From NCBI GenBank assembly GCA_002105175.1, contig MCGE01000018.1:62001-126000 (forward strand): a DNA stretch of 64,000 nucleotides. The letters run 5' to 3'. The DNA is from Absidia repens. Taxonomy: Eukaryota; Mucoromycota; Mucoromycetes; Mucorales; Cunninghamellaceae. Position numbers and translations under genes: made by a program. This document shows positions 1 through 11,651 of the stretch, in pieces. The notes beneath the pieces were generated by a model. The model did not search any database. It was not told the origin of the DNA and was given only the letters and a program-made list of their open reading frames with translations. The stretch's first letter is position 1. Each line of letters starts with the position of its first letter.

Positions 1-770
1 AAAGACAGGGATACACATCATCAACTGAGCCGATATTCAAACAAGAAGATATAGAACGGAAAATGAAGGATACTGATGACGATGATGACAACGATGCAGA
101 AGACAGCAGCAGTACGACATCTGCGATTCAACACATTCATCTCCAACTTCGGATCCAATCCTCATTCTCCGACATGTCCAACACACCCCAGCCTTCCGAA
201 CGACTCCAAATGACACCATTACAACGGGCGGTCGCCCATGATGCTCGTATCGACCTGATTCCTTGTCCTCAAATGCGTGATCGCCTGATTATCTTTCGGG
301 ACCAAATGGATTACGACCGATGCTTCAGTATGCTTTTGGATAGTGCAGTTTTTCATGGCGGCGATCCTACGCTCAGTAAAAATTGGGAACTGCCTCATTC
401 GTTCTATGGTGACTATTGGTTCCTTTGCTCAAAGTATGACATGGAAACGGAAGCACGTTGGCGTCAGATGAAAAACCTACATTGGTCTCACGGTCAAGCC
501 AGAACAACATGGTCGTTGCCCTCTTATCCAGCTGTATCTCAAACAAACCATCCACTACCATTGAATGATAGCTCCTTGGAGCCGCAAGCCACACCTCCAT
601 CTCTAGGTAAGCGAATGAAACAGAAAAAAAAAAATGGGGCCAAAAATCCAAATTTAGTCTAATACTCATTTTTTATTATCAATTCCCCAACAGATGATAT
701 GATGACAATGATGAAATCTCTATCGGCGTCAGTGGATCAAGCAAACGGGATGAATCATCTGAAGTATTAG
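1..770 (+). CDS. 3' part of a bZIP-type transcription regulator with DUF3425 domain (5' end outside window)
   Basis: The frame is open from base 3, so the gene probably begins upstream; an ATG lies at 63. Two exons are visible, up to 606 and 694-770, joined by an intron with a GTAAGC donor and CAACAG acceptor; together they give 226 residues. After an acidic, Ser/Thr-rich stretch comes a compact domain: a TPLQRAVAHD segment, then IDLIPCPQMRDRLI, then a WELPHSFYGDYWFLCSKYD block and a WRQM motif. This order (hydrophobic IPxPxxRDRL, later a WxxPxSFxxxWWFL-like block) matches the DUF3425 C-terminal domain that usually follows a bZIP region in fungal transcription factors. The basic-zipper part itself is not in the window, so DNA binding is inferred. 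A UAG-rich block near 803 and an AATAAA near 861 follow the stop. Confidence 0.62.
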
Positions 771-2287
771 TCTTCCTCCCCCTCTCATTTGTTAGTTTGT
801 AGTTTAGCTTATACTTGTTAGAATTACAGTGATTGCTGACATTGTTTTATTACTAAGATGAATAAAAATTGGATATGCCTAGGGAAATTCTCTGGGAAAA
901 ATTGATGAATGTATATGGTTTTTTTAATGATGTGATACATACGCATTTTAATAAAGAAAGGGCGGGGTGAAATTTGGAAGAACGGGAAAAAGATGTACCA
1001 AAGTATCGGAAAAAAGAGGAACATCATGCAAATCAGCTACCAGTCTGAACCCAATATGTGAACCTTTTCTTTTGTTTTCTGGCATCACAGCGCAGTAAAA
1101 GGATTTATGGGTTCGAAATGTAGAGATATAGAGTGAGGGTGACAATGCGTTTTGCTCAAAAGCTTCTGCATATCCCTTTTGATTACAAATACTACCAAAA
1201 ATGGATCTATATAGAAAATAATCATATTGCCAATAAGAGAAATGAAGTATTCAGAAGGAATATATTATTTGTAAGTCGATCGACATAGCATTGAAACTCA
1301 GGGGAAAATGGGTTTGTTCGGTATTAAAACCAGGTTTTACTGAGCTCTTGCTTGCCCCAGTTTTTGTGTATTTATGCATTGACTGGAGGGAGTGTCATAT
1401 CGAAATAAAATAACGGTCATATGTTTACTTGTTTTTTATTGAATATCTCTCATACTGACTATGATTGGTTTACTCACGGCAGTCCTAATGGTTGCCTAAT
1501 TTTTGCTGTATATGCCTAGTTGGCAAGCTAGAAAAAAAGAATACAAATGTTTTTCTGGATACATAAAAATCGGTCTTATCTCTACCTCACTTACTAAATA
1601 GATAAGTGCTATATATGTATGGAGTGTACCTAAGCAAAAAACTGAGGAAGTATATTTTGTGCAAATATGTTATAGAGCGAATACAAGTGAGTTGAATGTT
1701 TTTTTTTTTTTTTTTTTTTTTTGCCACCTTTATTGCTTCAAACTTATGCCTATTTTTTACGACAACGCTAGGAGGTACAGCATGTTGATATATCATTGTA
1801 TAATCAGTATATGACTGTCGCAATATCACGTTCCTGGAATATCAGGAATCCCAGGTCAATATTTCGGGCAATTCAGCACTTTCACAACAGTAAATTAAAA
1901 GCAGTAATCAATTACAATATCACTGTATCCAAGGTAAAAAGATAGTACTGTAGTATGTCCATTTAAATTGGTATACAAACATACTCTGCAAATATCTGTC
2001 AAATATTCACGCACGGAGTCTAACCAATAAATTGACTGACTTTTAAATACCCCGTTCCTTCCCCCTTTTTTCTTTTCCACTTCACTTCATTTTTTTTTCT
2101 TTCACAAAAAAGCATCATCCTTCCTATTAAATATATTGTCGAACTGTTTTGGCTCTCTTTTAATAGTATGAAAGAAAAAAAACCCCACGATAAATCATAT
2201 GTGTGTCTTTGTTGCTTAATACTCATTTTCCCCATTTTCTTTAAAATAGATACTCGTCTGACAGTTTAATATACAACTATTGGAAAT
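771..2287. other. Intergenic: no gene recognised
   Basis: About 1.5 kb without a convincing coding exon on either strand. It holds the 3' UTR of the upstream gene, a T22 tract near 1700-1722 and AT-rich sequence. The pyrimidine-rich stretch at about 2050-2110 lies upstream of SEC1 and is probably part of its promoter. Confidence 0.5.
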
Positions 2288-5200
2288 ATGTCTGGACTGA
2301 TAGAAATCACTCGAAAACGTATGTACTACAACTCTCATTATGTCATCCTTTTATCATAACTCAGATTTATGTCATTGTAGGTCTCATGGATGCTATCAAG
2401 GGTGTCCAACCACCAGGAAAATGGAAAATTGTAGTGGTGGACTCGAAAAGCATTGAGATATTGAACGCCTCTTGCAAAATGTATGATATTCTGGAAGAAA
2501 ACGTAGGTGCCCGATCCAAAGCAAACTCATCTTGTTCTTTTCTACTAACTCGACCGCTTTATTTTTGTTTTTATATAGGTGACATGTATGTATTCTTTAC
2601 TCGACCAAAAAACAGTAACTAGAGTAATGCAATATGAAAGCGGTACGTCTACTAATTCCTTTATTATTGGCAAATATCCGTAGTGGTTGAAAACATCGAA
2701 AAATCTCGGCAGCCTTATCCAACATTGGCCGCCATCTACTTTCTGACACCTTGTCGAGAATCTGTTTTACGGCTTGTGGATGACTTCTCTGCTCACAAAG
2801 AACCATTATATAACGCTGCCCATGTCTTTTTCACCAGTGGTAAAAAATTTAGCTATTAAAATAAGCGTTAGTCATATATTTACTCGTACGTTGCATTCCA
2901 TATAGGTTTGGATGATGATCTTTTTTCTGATCTCAACCAACGATTGAAAAGCACTGGCGCGGCACAATATATCCACGGTCTGAAGGAAATGTATGTGGAT
3001 TTTAAAGGTAAACAACGTGATATATATTCAAAAAAAAAAAACCCCCTACTCGCTTGATATGATGTCAATCATTGATTGATTTAATTATCAATTGCCTTTA
3101 TGATTATAGTGGTTGAATCTTCTGTTTATACTGTGGATCCATTGTCTAGCTTCTTTTCTGTGTTTGGAACGGACGACCGTGCTTATCCAGAAGCTTCATT
3201 ACGATCCTCAGCAAGGCAACTACTCTCTTTGTGTGTAACATTGGGTGAAGATCCAATCATCCGGTATCAAGTTCCTCCTGAAAATGACGGCAAGTCTCCA
3301 CTTTTACCGTATGAAGGTGCAACGAAATCACTGGCCATGTCCTTGCAACGCGAACTGGACTCTTTCTGTCGTGTGAATCCTAACTTCCCAGTATGAAAAA
3401 AAAAGGAAGGCTCTTGTCTCTTTGACTTACGATTGACCACCTTTTTTTTTTTTTTTTTTTTTTTATCATGTAGCCACAACGACAGCCACCTCAACCTCGG
3501 GCAACCATCCTCATCGTTGACCGAACTTTGGATGAATATGCTCCGATCTTACACGAATTCACCTACCAAGCAATGATCAATGATTTATTACCAGTAACGC
3601 CAACTGAAAGTGGAACAGGGATCGTCTACTCATATGAATATACCCAATCGGATGGATCAATGGGAACAAAAGAAGTAGTGCTGGATGAAGATGACGACGT
3701 ATACAAGAGCATTCGCCATTTGCACATTGCGGAATGTACTGATCGCTTGGTAGAAGATTTCAACGCATTCTTGGTGGAAAACAAGCAAGGTCCAGAAAAT
3801 AAGTAAGTGATATAAAAAGGAAAGGAAAAGCAAATGTCTGGTGTAAGAATCAACATTGGTTGCTTATATCATATTTGTCTATATGTATTCTTCCAAATAG
3901 TGACCCAAATATGCCTCCCGCTGATTCTGCTAAAAGTCTGAAAGATATGAAGGAAATGTTGACCAAGCTCCCTCAATTCCAAGAAATGAAAGCCAAGGTT
4001 CGTTCGACAATAATTTGATGAATAATATAAATAGAAATTAATTCTTTTTCTTTTTTTCCCAGTATTCTACCCATCTTAGCATTGCACAAGAACTGATGTC
4101 ATGCTTTGAAAAACACAAACTCAATTCTGTTGGAAATTTGGAACAGGTATGTTTTAAATAATCAAAGTATCGAATATAATGCTAATAGATGGATTCATTA
4201 TCATGCTGCTTAGAACATTGCGACTGGAGAAACACCGGATGGAGAAATGCCAAAGACAGTGGTTTTGGATATGGTGCCTTTATTAGATGATCCATATATT
4301 AGGTAAATTTATACTCCATTGACACGTTTCTGGCAAAATATCAATTCTTTTTCTTTTTTTTTTTTTATAGTGCCACCGATAAAACCCGCCTTTTAATGCT
4401 TTATATCATTTCCAAAGAGAACGGTCTACTCGAGGATGACAAGCGCAAACTCTTGGAACACTCACAACTTAGCCGGGAACATCGCGAAGCCATTGAAAAT
4501 CTATCACTTATGGGTGTACAAGTCACCAAAGATCGACGTTTACCTGGAGAAAAGTCCTCGCGGAAACGATTAACTAGAAAACGGTCCAACAAGAATGATG
4601 ATCAGCCATACGAACTGTCTCGCTATGTCCCTAGTCTGAAAAAATCGATGGATGTAAGTTGCTTATATGACTAGAACAAAAGAAAATATATCTAGAGCTT
4701 ACCATTTTTTTTTATAATATGTATATGTATATCTTGCATAGGCGTTTTTCTCGCAACAATTGGACCATCAGCAATTCGCTTATGCTCGTGAGTCGGATAT
4801 GGATAAACCAGACCTTTCTCCCGGTAATGCTCTTGGACCGCCTTCCTCTGGATCAAGTCAGCTGAGCGGCGTTTCTCTAAGAACAACCAAGCCAACATGG
4901 AAAAACAAGACTACTAATGGCGTAAGTTACTATATAATACGGAAAAAAAATGAAATTATGCAAATGTTGAATCATCGTATTATCTTTCCGGCAGGTTTCT
5001 GGACAACGAACTTCCAACGGGGCAAAGCTGATCATTTTTGTAGTTGGCGGTATGACTTATTCTGAAATCCGGTCAGCATACGAAGTTGGGGATTTACACA
5101 ATCGTGATATCTTTATTGGTAAAGTATAGACATAAGTGAAGGTCAATAGTGTATCCCATATGCACATCTGTCGCTCACATCGTTTTTATATCTATTTTTT

Positions 5201-5509
5201 ATATCTATTGCAGGCACAACCGAAATATTAAGGCCCAAAACCTACGTGGAAAATCTTGGCCAACTACGTATGCAGGTACCGAAAACTAAATCAACCATCC
5301 CACCTTATACACCACCGGTACAACCATCACACCCAAAGACATCGGCTCTCAAAAATCATATGCCACAACTCCATCTATCTACATCGCAAATGAGTCTTGG
5401 AAGTCAAAGCACCAAAAGCACCAACACGACAAATACCAGCACCCCATCCTCCATGGACAAACCAGAAGACAAGAAAAAGAAGAAGGGCCTCAAAAAACTC
5501 TTTGGCTAG
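2288..5509 (+). CDS. SEC1: Sec1/Munc18-family exocytic SNARE regulator
   Basis: Fourteen exons (2288-2318, 2381-2502, 2579-2642, 2684-2839, 2906-3007, 3110-3390, 3474-3802, 3901-3997, 4063-4146, 4214-4302, 4371-4653, 4742-4921, 4995-5118, 5214-5509) join in frame to 745 residues. The N-terminus MSGLIEITRKRLMDAIK, followed by a KIVVVDSKSIEIL strand, is the classic start of Sec1 proteins. Further along are AIYFLTPCRESVLRLVDDF, the ATILIVDRTLDEYAPILHEF strand of domain 2/3, and a late IIFVVGGMTYSEIRSAYEV block; all are SM-protein hallmarks. Family members of this type bind the plasma-membrane syntaxin/SNARE complex in exocytosis. Past the SM fold is a Pro/Ser/Thr-rich tail of roughly 75 residues that ends in a lysine cluster before GLKKLFG. 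A UAG-rich block follows the stop at 5513, with AATAAA near 5595. The Sec1 subclass, rather than Vps45, Sly1 or Vps33, is inferred from the N-terminus. Confidence 0.9.
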
Positions 5510-5880
5510 CTTTTAGTTTAGTTTATCTTTGCTAATTTTAGTTTTAATCATTTTATTGTCGTCCAGTAGTCATATTCCATTTTCTCTAGTATTGAATAAA
5601 AGTTTTATGCTACCATTTGAACAATTATTATATTTATTTTATCATATTCCGCATACAGATGAAATTATTGCCAAATACATACCCAGTACATTTCCCCCCT
5701 CATATAGTCGTTTGTTACTGAATAAATATTTGATTATTGGACAACCACCATATATAGCGTTCCCACACATCTGAAATTGAATAAAAAATTAAAATGCTTT
5801 CTATGATGCAGTTCAGCGAAAACGTATACTGTTGTAGTTTTTTTACATTCAGTTCCAAAGTACTCTCATCCGTCCCAAGG

Positions 5881-5912
<32 letters not shown>

Positions 5913-6084
5913 CCTGGATGTCAAGGCGGATGTTGTTGAGGTGTGGTTTTTCATAAAATCAGAATCTGCGTCAATTTGCACCTTATTAGGCGACCTCTTG
6001 GGCTCAACTGACTTCAGCTTGAGTTTCCTTTTTATTAGTATTGTTATTATTATTATACTATATCAAACGAAATAAAATCGGCCT

Positions 6085-7010
6085 TGGTTGATTAAAAGGA
6101 ATGATGAAGCGGGAATACGGCGTCGTTTCACTTCAAGTGACGTCGTACTGTAAAATAATCAATAAGCCCTTGAGGAAGTGGACAGTCATAGACAAGCTAG
6201 AATGCACTGCAATATGATATATAACGGCGACTACATGCACAGCACAATATAGATTTATTTATATTATTGGTTGAGCAGGAAGATGTATACTATCTTTCAC
6301 AGTAAATAATCCGAGATTGCTAACCAGCTCCTGGGCTTAAGCGCGTAGATCATAGTGGATGAACTAGAAAGTAAATATTTGGTAGAACACTGACAAACTG
6401 CTAGAATAGCGACCCATTTTTTTTCTTTTCTTATACGTCGAGAGATAACGTTCAATTAATAAAAAGGGATATTTTATTGAAGCATATTGGTAGATACTAA
6501 AACTATAGACGCGGGGTTCATTGCGCCAAAGGATCTAATGGAGGGATCTATTACGAGAAGCATGAGTGAGACTACTGTGAGGTTTGAAGAATGGTCAACT
6601 CTAATCAAACGGGATTGATGGTAGTAACAAAAGGAATCTATTGTGCGAAACATGAGAGAGGCTTATGAAACATTTTTCAATAAAGGATGTAAAAGGAGTC
6701 ATTTTTATTCAGATACAGATAATGTTCATGGACAAACTAACACTAAGCTAAGCTAATGGAGATTTCAAAAAACCAACTATTGGTCCCCCAATCCTGAATC
6801 CAAAATGAAAGGGTTTCCCCATGCAAGTTGTAATCCCTTTTCTGAAAACACTTCTAAACTAGTCCAGTCACTAATTCAAATCCAAAATAACCCCTCTGAA
6901 GTCGAATGGTGAAGAAAAAAAAAAGAAAATGAAAAGAAAGAGAGAGGAAAAGAGAAAAATTAAGGAGGAAGTCGATATTCACGTGGGCGGGACCTGAAAT
7001 GATTTTTTTT
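6085..7010 (+). repeat. Dispersed repeat family, copy 1
   Basis: About 0.93 kb with clear resemblance to 15670-16605, 19925-20592 (reverse), 49060-49645 and 55219-56280. Landmarks are a TTTTATTGAAG-TAGATACTAAAACTATAGAC block near 6468, a second TTTTATTCAGATA block near 6700, the core ATCCAAAATGAAAGGGTTT near 6800, TTCTAAACTAGTCC near 6852, a purine-rich A/G tract, and CACGTGGGCGG at 6980. The left edge is set by similarity to copy 4, starting at a shared GGTTGATTAA. No open reading frame of note. On the minus strand the TTTATT blocks read as AATAAA. The end positions are approximate. Confidence 0.75.
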
Positions 7011-7404
7011 TTGGTCTTGTAAAATTTGGCTTCGTAAATTTTTTGTTGGTAGATAAAAAAAGGAACCCCACTTTATATATATATATATATTACAAGCAAC
7101 ACCATAACACATCATGAACAAAACGCTTCTCTTCTCATGGCAGTAACCACCATCATTCATCATCAGCAGCAAACCATACCCTTCTCTTGATACTTTTGCA
7201 GAGAAGATAGAGCAACTTGATCTAGTTTCTTTTAACTCCCATCGCTGCTCTACAGTTTATCGCTCACCGTAGGATAGCATGTCCATTTTGATTGGACTAG
7301 CTTACCTCACATTATGATTATTCTACAACAAGAAACTCCCCACTCCCACATCCCTAAGCGCTTCACCTTTAGGTAGGTGTCCGGGAACTTTCATTCGATT
7401 ATAT

Positions 7405-7465
7405 AATTAGTTTAGTCGTCATAGATTATATCTGCAGCTGAATAAAATATGTCTTTTACATTGTT
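7405..7465 (-). repeat. Short fragment of the dispersed repeat (poly(A)-like module)
   Basis: TTAGTTTAGTCGTCATAGA, then TATATCTGCAGCTGAATAAAATATGTC, is the reverse complement of the module ACATATTTTATTCAGATG-TAGATATAAACTATAGACAAACT found in the long copies. Only about 60 bases are recognisable. It could instead be the end of an unrecognised transcript using the same 3'-end signals. Confidence 0.4.
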
Positions 7466-8218
7466 TCTCATACGTTTAATCTGCTTCGTTCAACGGCTGT
7501 CCCCAGATTGTACTGGACTGTACCTGGCTTCTGCGTATAGAAAAGTAAACCTAGTGTGTGTGTACAAAAAAAAAAAAAAAAAAAAAAAAGAAGGATTAGG
7601 TATGGAGCAACATCGGTCAACCCCAGTGCTCATGGTCCTGTCTTTTCTACTGTTGGGGAATCTTCTACATATAAGCATGGGATGGATTTCTTGGATGGTT
7701 TTAGATAATGAGCATGGTGGATGCATTAAAATAGGACTGTGGAGGGCACATAAAAATAAACAGGGATGACATATATATATATATATATATATATGTATGG
7801 TGATTGAAGCACACTGGAATATATTTATTTGGCACCATAGCAACCCCTTTATTTTTATTTTTATTTTTTATATGTCTTGAGACCTGTAAGGCCTGGACCT
7901 CTTAATCCAAACGTTTTTTTATAAAGAACATCCCGCGTCTCTCAGTCAAGTACTTCGGTACCTTTTTTACCGTTAGTATCATATTACGTTGTTAAACATT
8001 TTTATTGTCAAGTAAAAAAATATTCCTCACATTTTCCATAGGACCTAAATCATTTGCTGAATTGCATTATATCATCATTTGAAAACCATCATCATACACA
8101 CACAAGTTCTGAACTTTTTTCCATTCCCAATCAAAACACAAATCAAATCAATTAAAAAAATATAGATGATAATTCTTTATTGAATAATATAATATAACAA
8201 AGAGCTATAGCTACAGAT

Positions 8219-8780
8219 TTAGATTTCAGCCATTTCACGGAGACGACGAACAGTGGAACGGACGGTAGCAGCGGCAGTAGTACTATAGATGTAACAAAAA
8301 AAAAAAAGATCATGGCGATGAGTATGATTTTCCGGACACTCCCATCGATTTTGTCAGTAAAACTTACGAGACGGTGTAAGCACCACCAGCCATGGTCTTG
8401 CTGCAGCCCTTGCACTTCCAGATACCAACAGCAGTACGCTTGACAGCATCCTATATTAAGATCAAAAATAGAGAATGAGTTTTCTCCTCATCCGTATATA
8501 TCTATATACGTGTACGTATAGTGTTGGCTTTTTTTTATTGTACCTTGCCGCAGAAAGTACAGGTGTACTTTGAGTGTTGGGTGATTTCCATCTTCTTCAC
8601 TTGCTTTCTAAGAGAAGCACCGTAACGAGTACCGTATTTACCGGTGATACCAACCTTCTTTGTACGTTTGGCCTATGAAACATAATCAAAAGTTGGAAGA
8701 ATGGATGGATGGATGGGTGAGTATCAATGTATGGGGGCTGAATTGAATGGATGGATATGTATGGATCAAGTTCTTACCAT
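8219..8780 (-). CDS. RPL43: Large-subunit ribosomal protein eL43 (L37a/L43)
   Basis: Four exons on the minus strand (8778-8780, 8544-8672, 8368-8450, 8219-8282) give 92 residues. The first exon is only the ATG, a common layout for ribosomal protein genes. The protein starts [19 protein letters not shown] and carries a C2C2 zinc finger (CTFC and CKGC about 18 residues apart), then [14 protein letters not shown] and the [10 protein letters not shown] tail; length and order match eL43, a structural protein of the 60S subunit. Introns are bounded by GTAAGA/CATAG, GTACAA/TATAG and GTAAGT/TATAG. Intron 1 is rich in CCAT/ATGG tetranucleotide repeats. AATAAA lies about 40 bases after the stop. Upstream, a spacer of about 515 bases is shared with the divergent Kelch/BTB gene. 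Confidence 0.95.
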
Positions 8781-9295
8781 TTGGAATAATGATGATAGAG
8801 AAAGAGGGAAAAATAGACTTTTTCTTTGGGCTCCTTCCTTGAATCTGTTGAGCTCTGGACATCTATCGGATGTTAAATAAAATGTTCCGAGCCGCCTTAA
8901 TTTTTTTTTTTTTTTTTTTTTGCAGATTAAAAAAAAAATTCGTCACCTTTGTTCTTATCCCTACATTCTTTTTTATTGTCAAACGATCGAAAAAGAATCT
9001 GGTGGTTCTTTTTTGACAAGTGCTATAGTTTTATTATTATATTTATTTATATATTTGACTTGAATAAAACGAAAGCACCACAACAGTCGTTCCCGTTTTT
9101 GTGTCTTTTTCCTTTTTTATTTTTTTGCCTGGCAACTTCACCTACTGCGGACCTATTACCTTAATTTTTATTTTTATTTCTGACAACCAAGATAAGAAGG
9201 TAAGGCATATGAAACTACACGATTTATTGTATTTTATTTAGATATTGACCATAATATATAACATAGGTATAAAGACACATTTATCTAAACCGCTT
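8781..9295. promoter_or_regulatory. Divergent promoter region between eL43 and the Kelch/BTB gene
   Basis: About 515 bases separate the two divergently oriented start codons, so both promoters must lie here (inference). It contains a T22 tract near 8900-8921, A-rich runs, and CT-rich segments. No canonical operator could be identified by eye. Confidence 0.45.
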
Positions 9296-11317
9296 ATGAG
9301 TCGACAATCACCTTCTCCTTCTGTCCACTCCCTTCGAAATGGAACTGGTCGTGGTGGTGGCGATTCCTTCCCTCTCACTGGAGCTGGATCTGCTGCTGCG
9401 CCCATGGTTTACTCTCCAACGCCACGGGTAACCGGGGGTGAATTACTCGGTGCTTTGGTAGGGACGTCTTTAACAGTGGTGGATGATTCCATATATACCT
9501 TTGCTGGATTTGATCAATATACAGACGAAGTGTACAACTCTCTTCACAAACTCACCTACAGCGACCACAATGAATGCAACTGGAAACGCGTTATTTACAC
9601 CAAAGGACGCCCTCCTGCGAAACGAAACGATCACTCGGCATCTCTATGGGGAAAGGATAAACTAGTGATCTTCGGTGGAAGCTCCGAGGAAGAGGAGAAG
9701 TATCACAATGACATTGCTATTCTGGACTTGACAACCATGACCTGGGAACATCCGACCACGTTTGGAAATCGACCTGACGGACGTGTTCGTCATTCTGCAA
9801 CCATTCACAACAATAAACTATATATCGCAGGCGGCATTTTATCATCAACAGCAGCCAGTGCAACAACAGGCGGCGGCAGTGGTGGCCAAGGTCAACATCC
9901 CGATACTTTACTGGTTCTTGACTTGATCACTTGGATTTGGCAGGATCCTGTTCCATTTGTACGACGCACACAACACATTACCTTTGTATACCACAACCGA
10001 TTGTATCTTTTTGGTGGCCTTCAAGAGGACATGACACGATCTAATTACCTCTCCTTTATCGATATCAACCCCAGCAACAACAATAACAACCAAAATGGTT
10101 CCACAGCAACGGCAACAACGACAGCATCTGCATCAACGGGCGGGTTGGTCACACATCTTGATATTCATTCCCCTTTGGCTCCTTCCTTGACGGCGCAGCG
10201 CTTCCTTCAAATATGCGGTGATCAGCTTGTCATTGTCGTCACACCCTCCATTAGTCAATTATCATCAGCGGCGAATGTCGCCAGTGGCGTATGGACACTG
10301 AGCTTAAAATCTCTGCAATGGAATTGCCGACAACTGGGGGCGCATTTTGGATCTTGTCACTGGCACAGTTTTGCGATGGCGGAACACGGCACACGGCTTT
10401 ATCTCTTTGGCACTGAAGAAGACTTGCCGGATGAATACTACTCAAAAGTGATTTGTTTGGATCTGATGGAGCTAGGGATCATTCCGGAACCCGAACCTCA
10501 ACTTGGTGCTGACTTGGGACGACTCCTCTCTGATTCAACCATGCTGACCAAACCAGACTTTACTCTACGCTCGGGGGCGGACTCTGATGACGGCAATGGT
10601 GGCGGTGATCTGTACGTACATCGGCTGATTTTACTTGCAAGGTGGCGGTACTTTTACAAAAAGGCACTTGAAATGAATGGCAACTTGGGGGATACCTTAA
10701 CTCTGATGCAACCGCTCGATACGCTACGTGGCTTCGTGCATTACCTGTACAACGATCAATTAGACAGTGATGGTGGTACCGAACTTTCCTCGATGGTGGT
10801 ATGTGATTTATTGGTGATGGCGTTTGAGTACGACATGGATCGACTATTGAAATTGTGTATTCGGCGACTTTATGTAGGCATGGATGTGAATAGTGTTTGC
10901 CATGTGTTCCACGCTGCGAAACAAGCACAACAGTATGGACTTTTACATCACGCGCTTCGGTATATCTTTGAACATTTTGGTGCTGTCTCTCATAGTGATG
11001 GGTTCCGGCATTTACCTCGTGATCTCTTTTTACAAATTCTGGATGAAATGCCCAAGGATGCTACTATTGTTGCTCATGGATTATTCCCACTGTCTTCCGG
11101 AAACTTGTCCAATGGCTCTGTCACCATGCAACGGTCGCACAGTAATGGCAGTGGCACTAACGCAGATTATGGATCTAACCGACAACGACGACGACACGGC
11201 ATGGCGATTGATGACGAAGATGAAGAGCTAGAAGATGAAGACATTGATGATGCAGATGATGACGACGACGACAGTGGCAGTGATGAAGCTGATGATGATG
11301 ATGCTATGGAAACTTGA
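9296..11317 (+). CDS. Kelch-repeat protein with C-terminal BTB/POZ-like domain and acidic tail
   Basis: Single open frame. I prefer the ATG at 9296 (MSRQSPSPSVHS, 673 residues) over the one at 9245, because the extra 17 residues look like translated leader. Kelch blades run from about residue 45 to 420, with VVDDSIYTFAGF, DKLVIFGGSSEEEEKYHNDI, NKLYIAGG and NRLYLFGG blade signatures and paired Gly motifs. Low-complexity Gly/Ser and Asn/Thr/Ala insertions interrupt the blades. From about residue 430 a BTB/POZ-like segment (DLYVHRLILLARWRYF, FVHYLYNDQLD) leads into a helical BACK-like region, then an Asp/Glu-rich tail of about 45 residues. Kelch-BTB proteins often serve as substrate adaptors of cullin-3 ligases or as LZTR1-like scaffolds; neither role is proven here. 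No signal peptide or membrane segment is seen. Confidence 0.8.
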   Translation: MSRQSPSPSVHSLRNGTGRGGGDSFPLTGAGSAAAPMVYSPTPRVTGGELLGALVGTSLTVVDDSIYTFAGFDQYTDEVYNSLHKLTYSDHNECNWKRVIYTKGRPPAKRNDHSASLWGKDKLVIFGGSSEEEEKYHNDIAILDLTTMTWEHPTTFGNRPDGRVRHSATIHNNKLYIAGGILSSTAASATTGGGSGGQGQHPDTLLVLDLITWIWQDPVPFVRRTQHITFVYHNRLYLFGGLQEDMTRSNYLSFIDINPSNNNNNQNGSTATATTTASASTGGLVTHLDIHSPLAPSLTAQRFLQICGDQLVIVVTPSISQLSSAANVASGVWTLSLKSLQWNCRQLGAHFGSCHWHSFAMAEHGTRLYLFGTEEDLPDEYYSKVICLDLMELGIIPEPEPQLGADLGRLLSDSTMLTKPDFTLRSGADSDDGNGGGDLYVHRLILLARWRYFYKKALEMNGNLGDTLTLMQPLDTLRGFVHYLYNDQLDSDGGTELSSMVVCDLLVMAFEYDMDRLLKLCIRRLYVGMDVNSVCHVFHAAKQAQQYGLLHHALRYIFEHFGAVSHSDGFRHLPRDLFLQILDEMPKDATIVAHGLFPLSSGNLSNGSVTMQRSHSNGSGTNADYGSNRQRRRHGMAIDDEDEELEDEDIDDADDDDDDSGSDEADDDDAMET

Positions 11318-11651
11318 TGGATTCTGGCTTGGATTTTTATTTTTTATTTTTATTTTTGGTCATTCTCGTTTATGTTTTATATATTTTGTAGTATTTAGTT
11401 TCCCTCGTTCTTTTTCTTTTTTTTTGAATATTACTGTTCCTCCCAATTATTATTTTTATAGTCTATATTTTATTGTTATTGTTATTGTTATTTGAACAAA
11501 TAAATTGTGTACATAGTCAACCTTTTCTACTGTCTTGGATATATATTTTTATGTAACCTCCGGCGGGGTTTGAATAAACATGAACAATTGCTGATGTGCT
11601 TTATTCCATTCTTTCCACCTCCTTTTTTCATCACCCAATACATATTTCGAA
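11318..11651. other. Intergenic: Kelch/BTB 3' UTR and uL29 promoter
   Basis: Contains a T-rich 3' UTR, an AATAAA near 11498 and a pyrimidine-rich leader (CCACCTCCTTTTTTCATC) just before the proposed uL29 start. No gene seen. Confidence 0.5.

Larger units (their letters stand above)
5510..8218. other. Gene-poor stretch holding repeat copy 1 and simple repeats
   Basis: No convincing protein-coding exon. It contains the SEC1 3' UTR, an A30 tract at about 5881-5910, repeat copy 1 (6085-7010), a short module fragment (7405-7465), an A-rich run near 7566-7588, and TA microsatellites near 7075-7090 and 7771-7794. Terminal sequence near 8170-8218 is the 3' UTR of the minus-strand eL43 gene. Confidence 0.6.

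Noticed and set aside
6085..7010. Repeat family as a SINE, MITE or Helitron
   Set aside because: No Pol III boxes, no terminal inverted repeats, and no 5'-TC/CTRR-3' hairpin end could be seen; class left open.
7085..7200. Small secreted-peptide gene after a TATA run (ATG near 7114)
   Set aside because: The frame stops after ten codons and the next ATG frame after seventeen; no convincing splice rescue.
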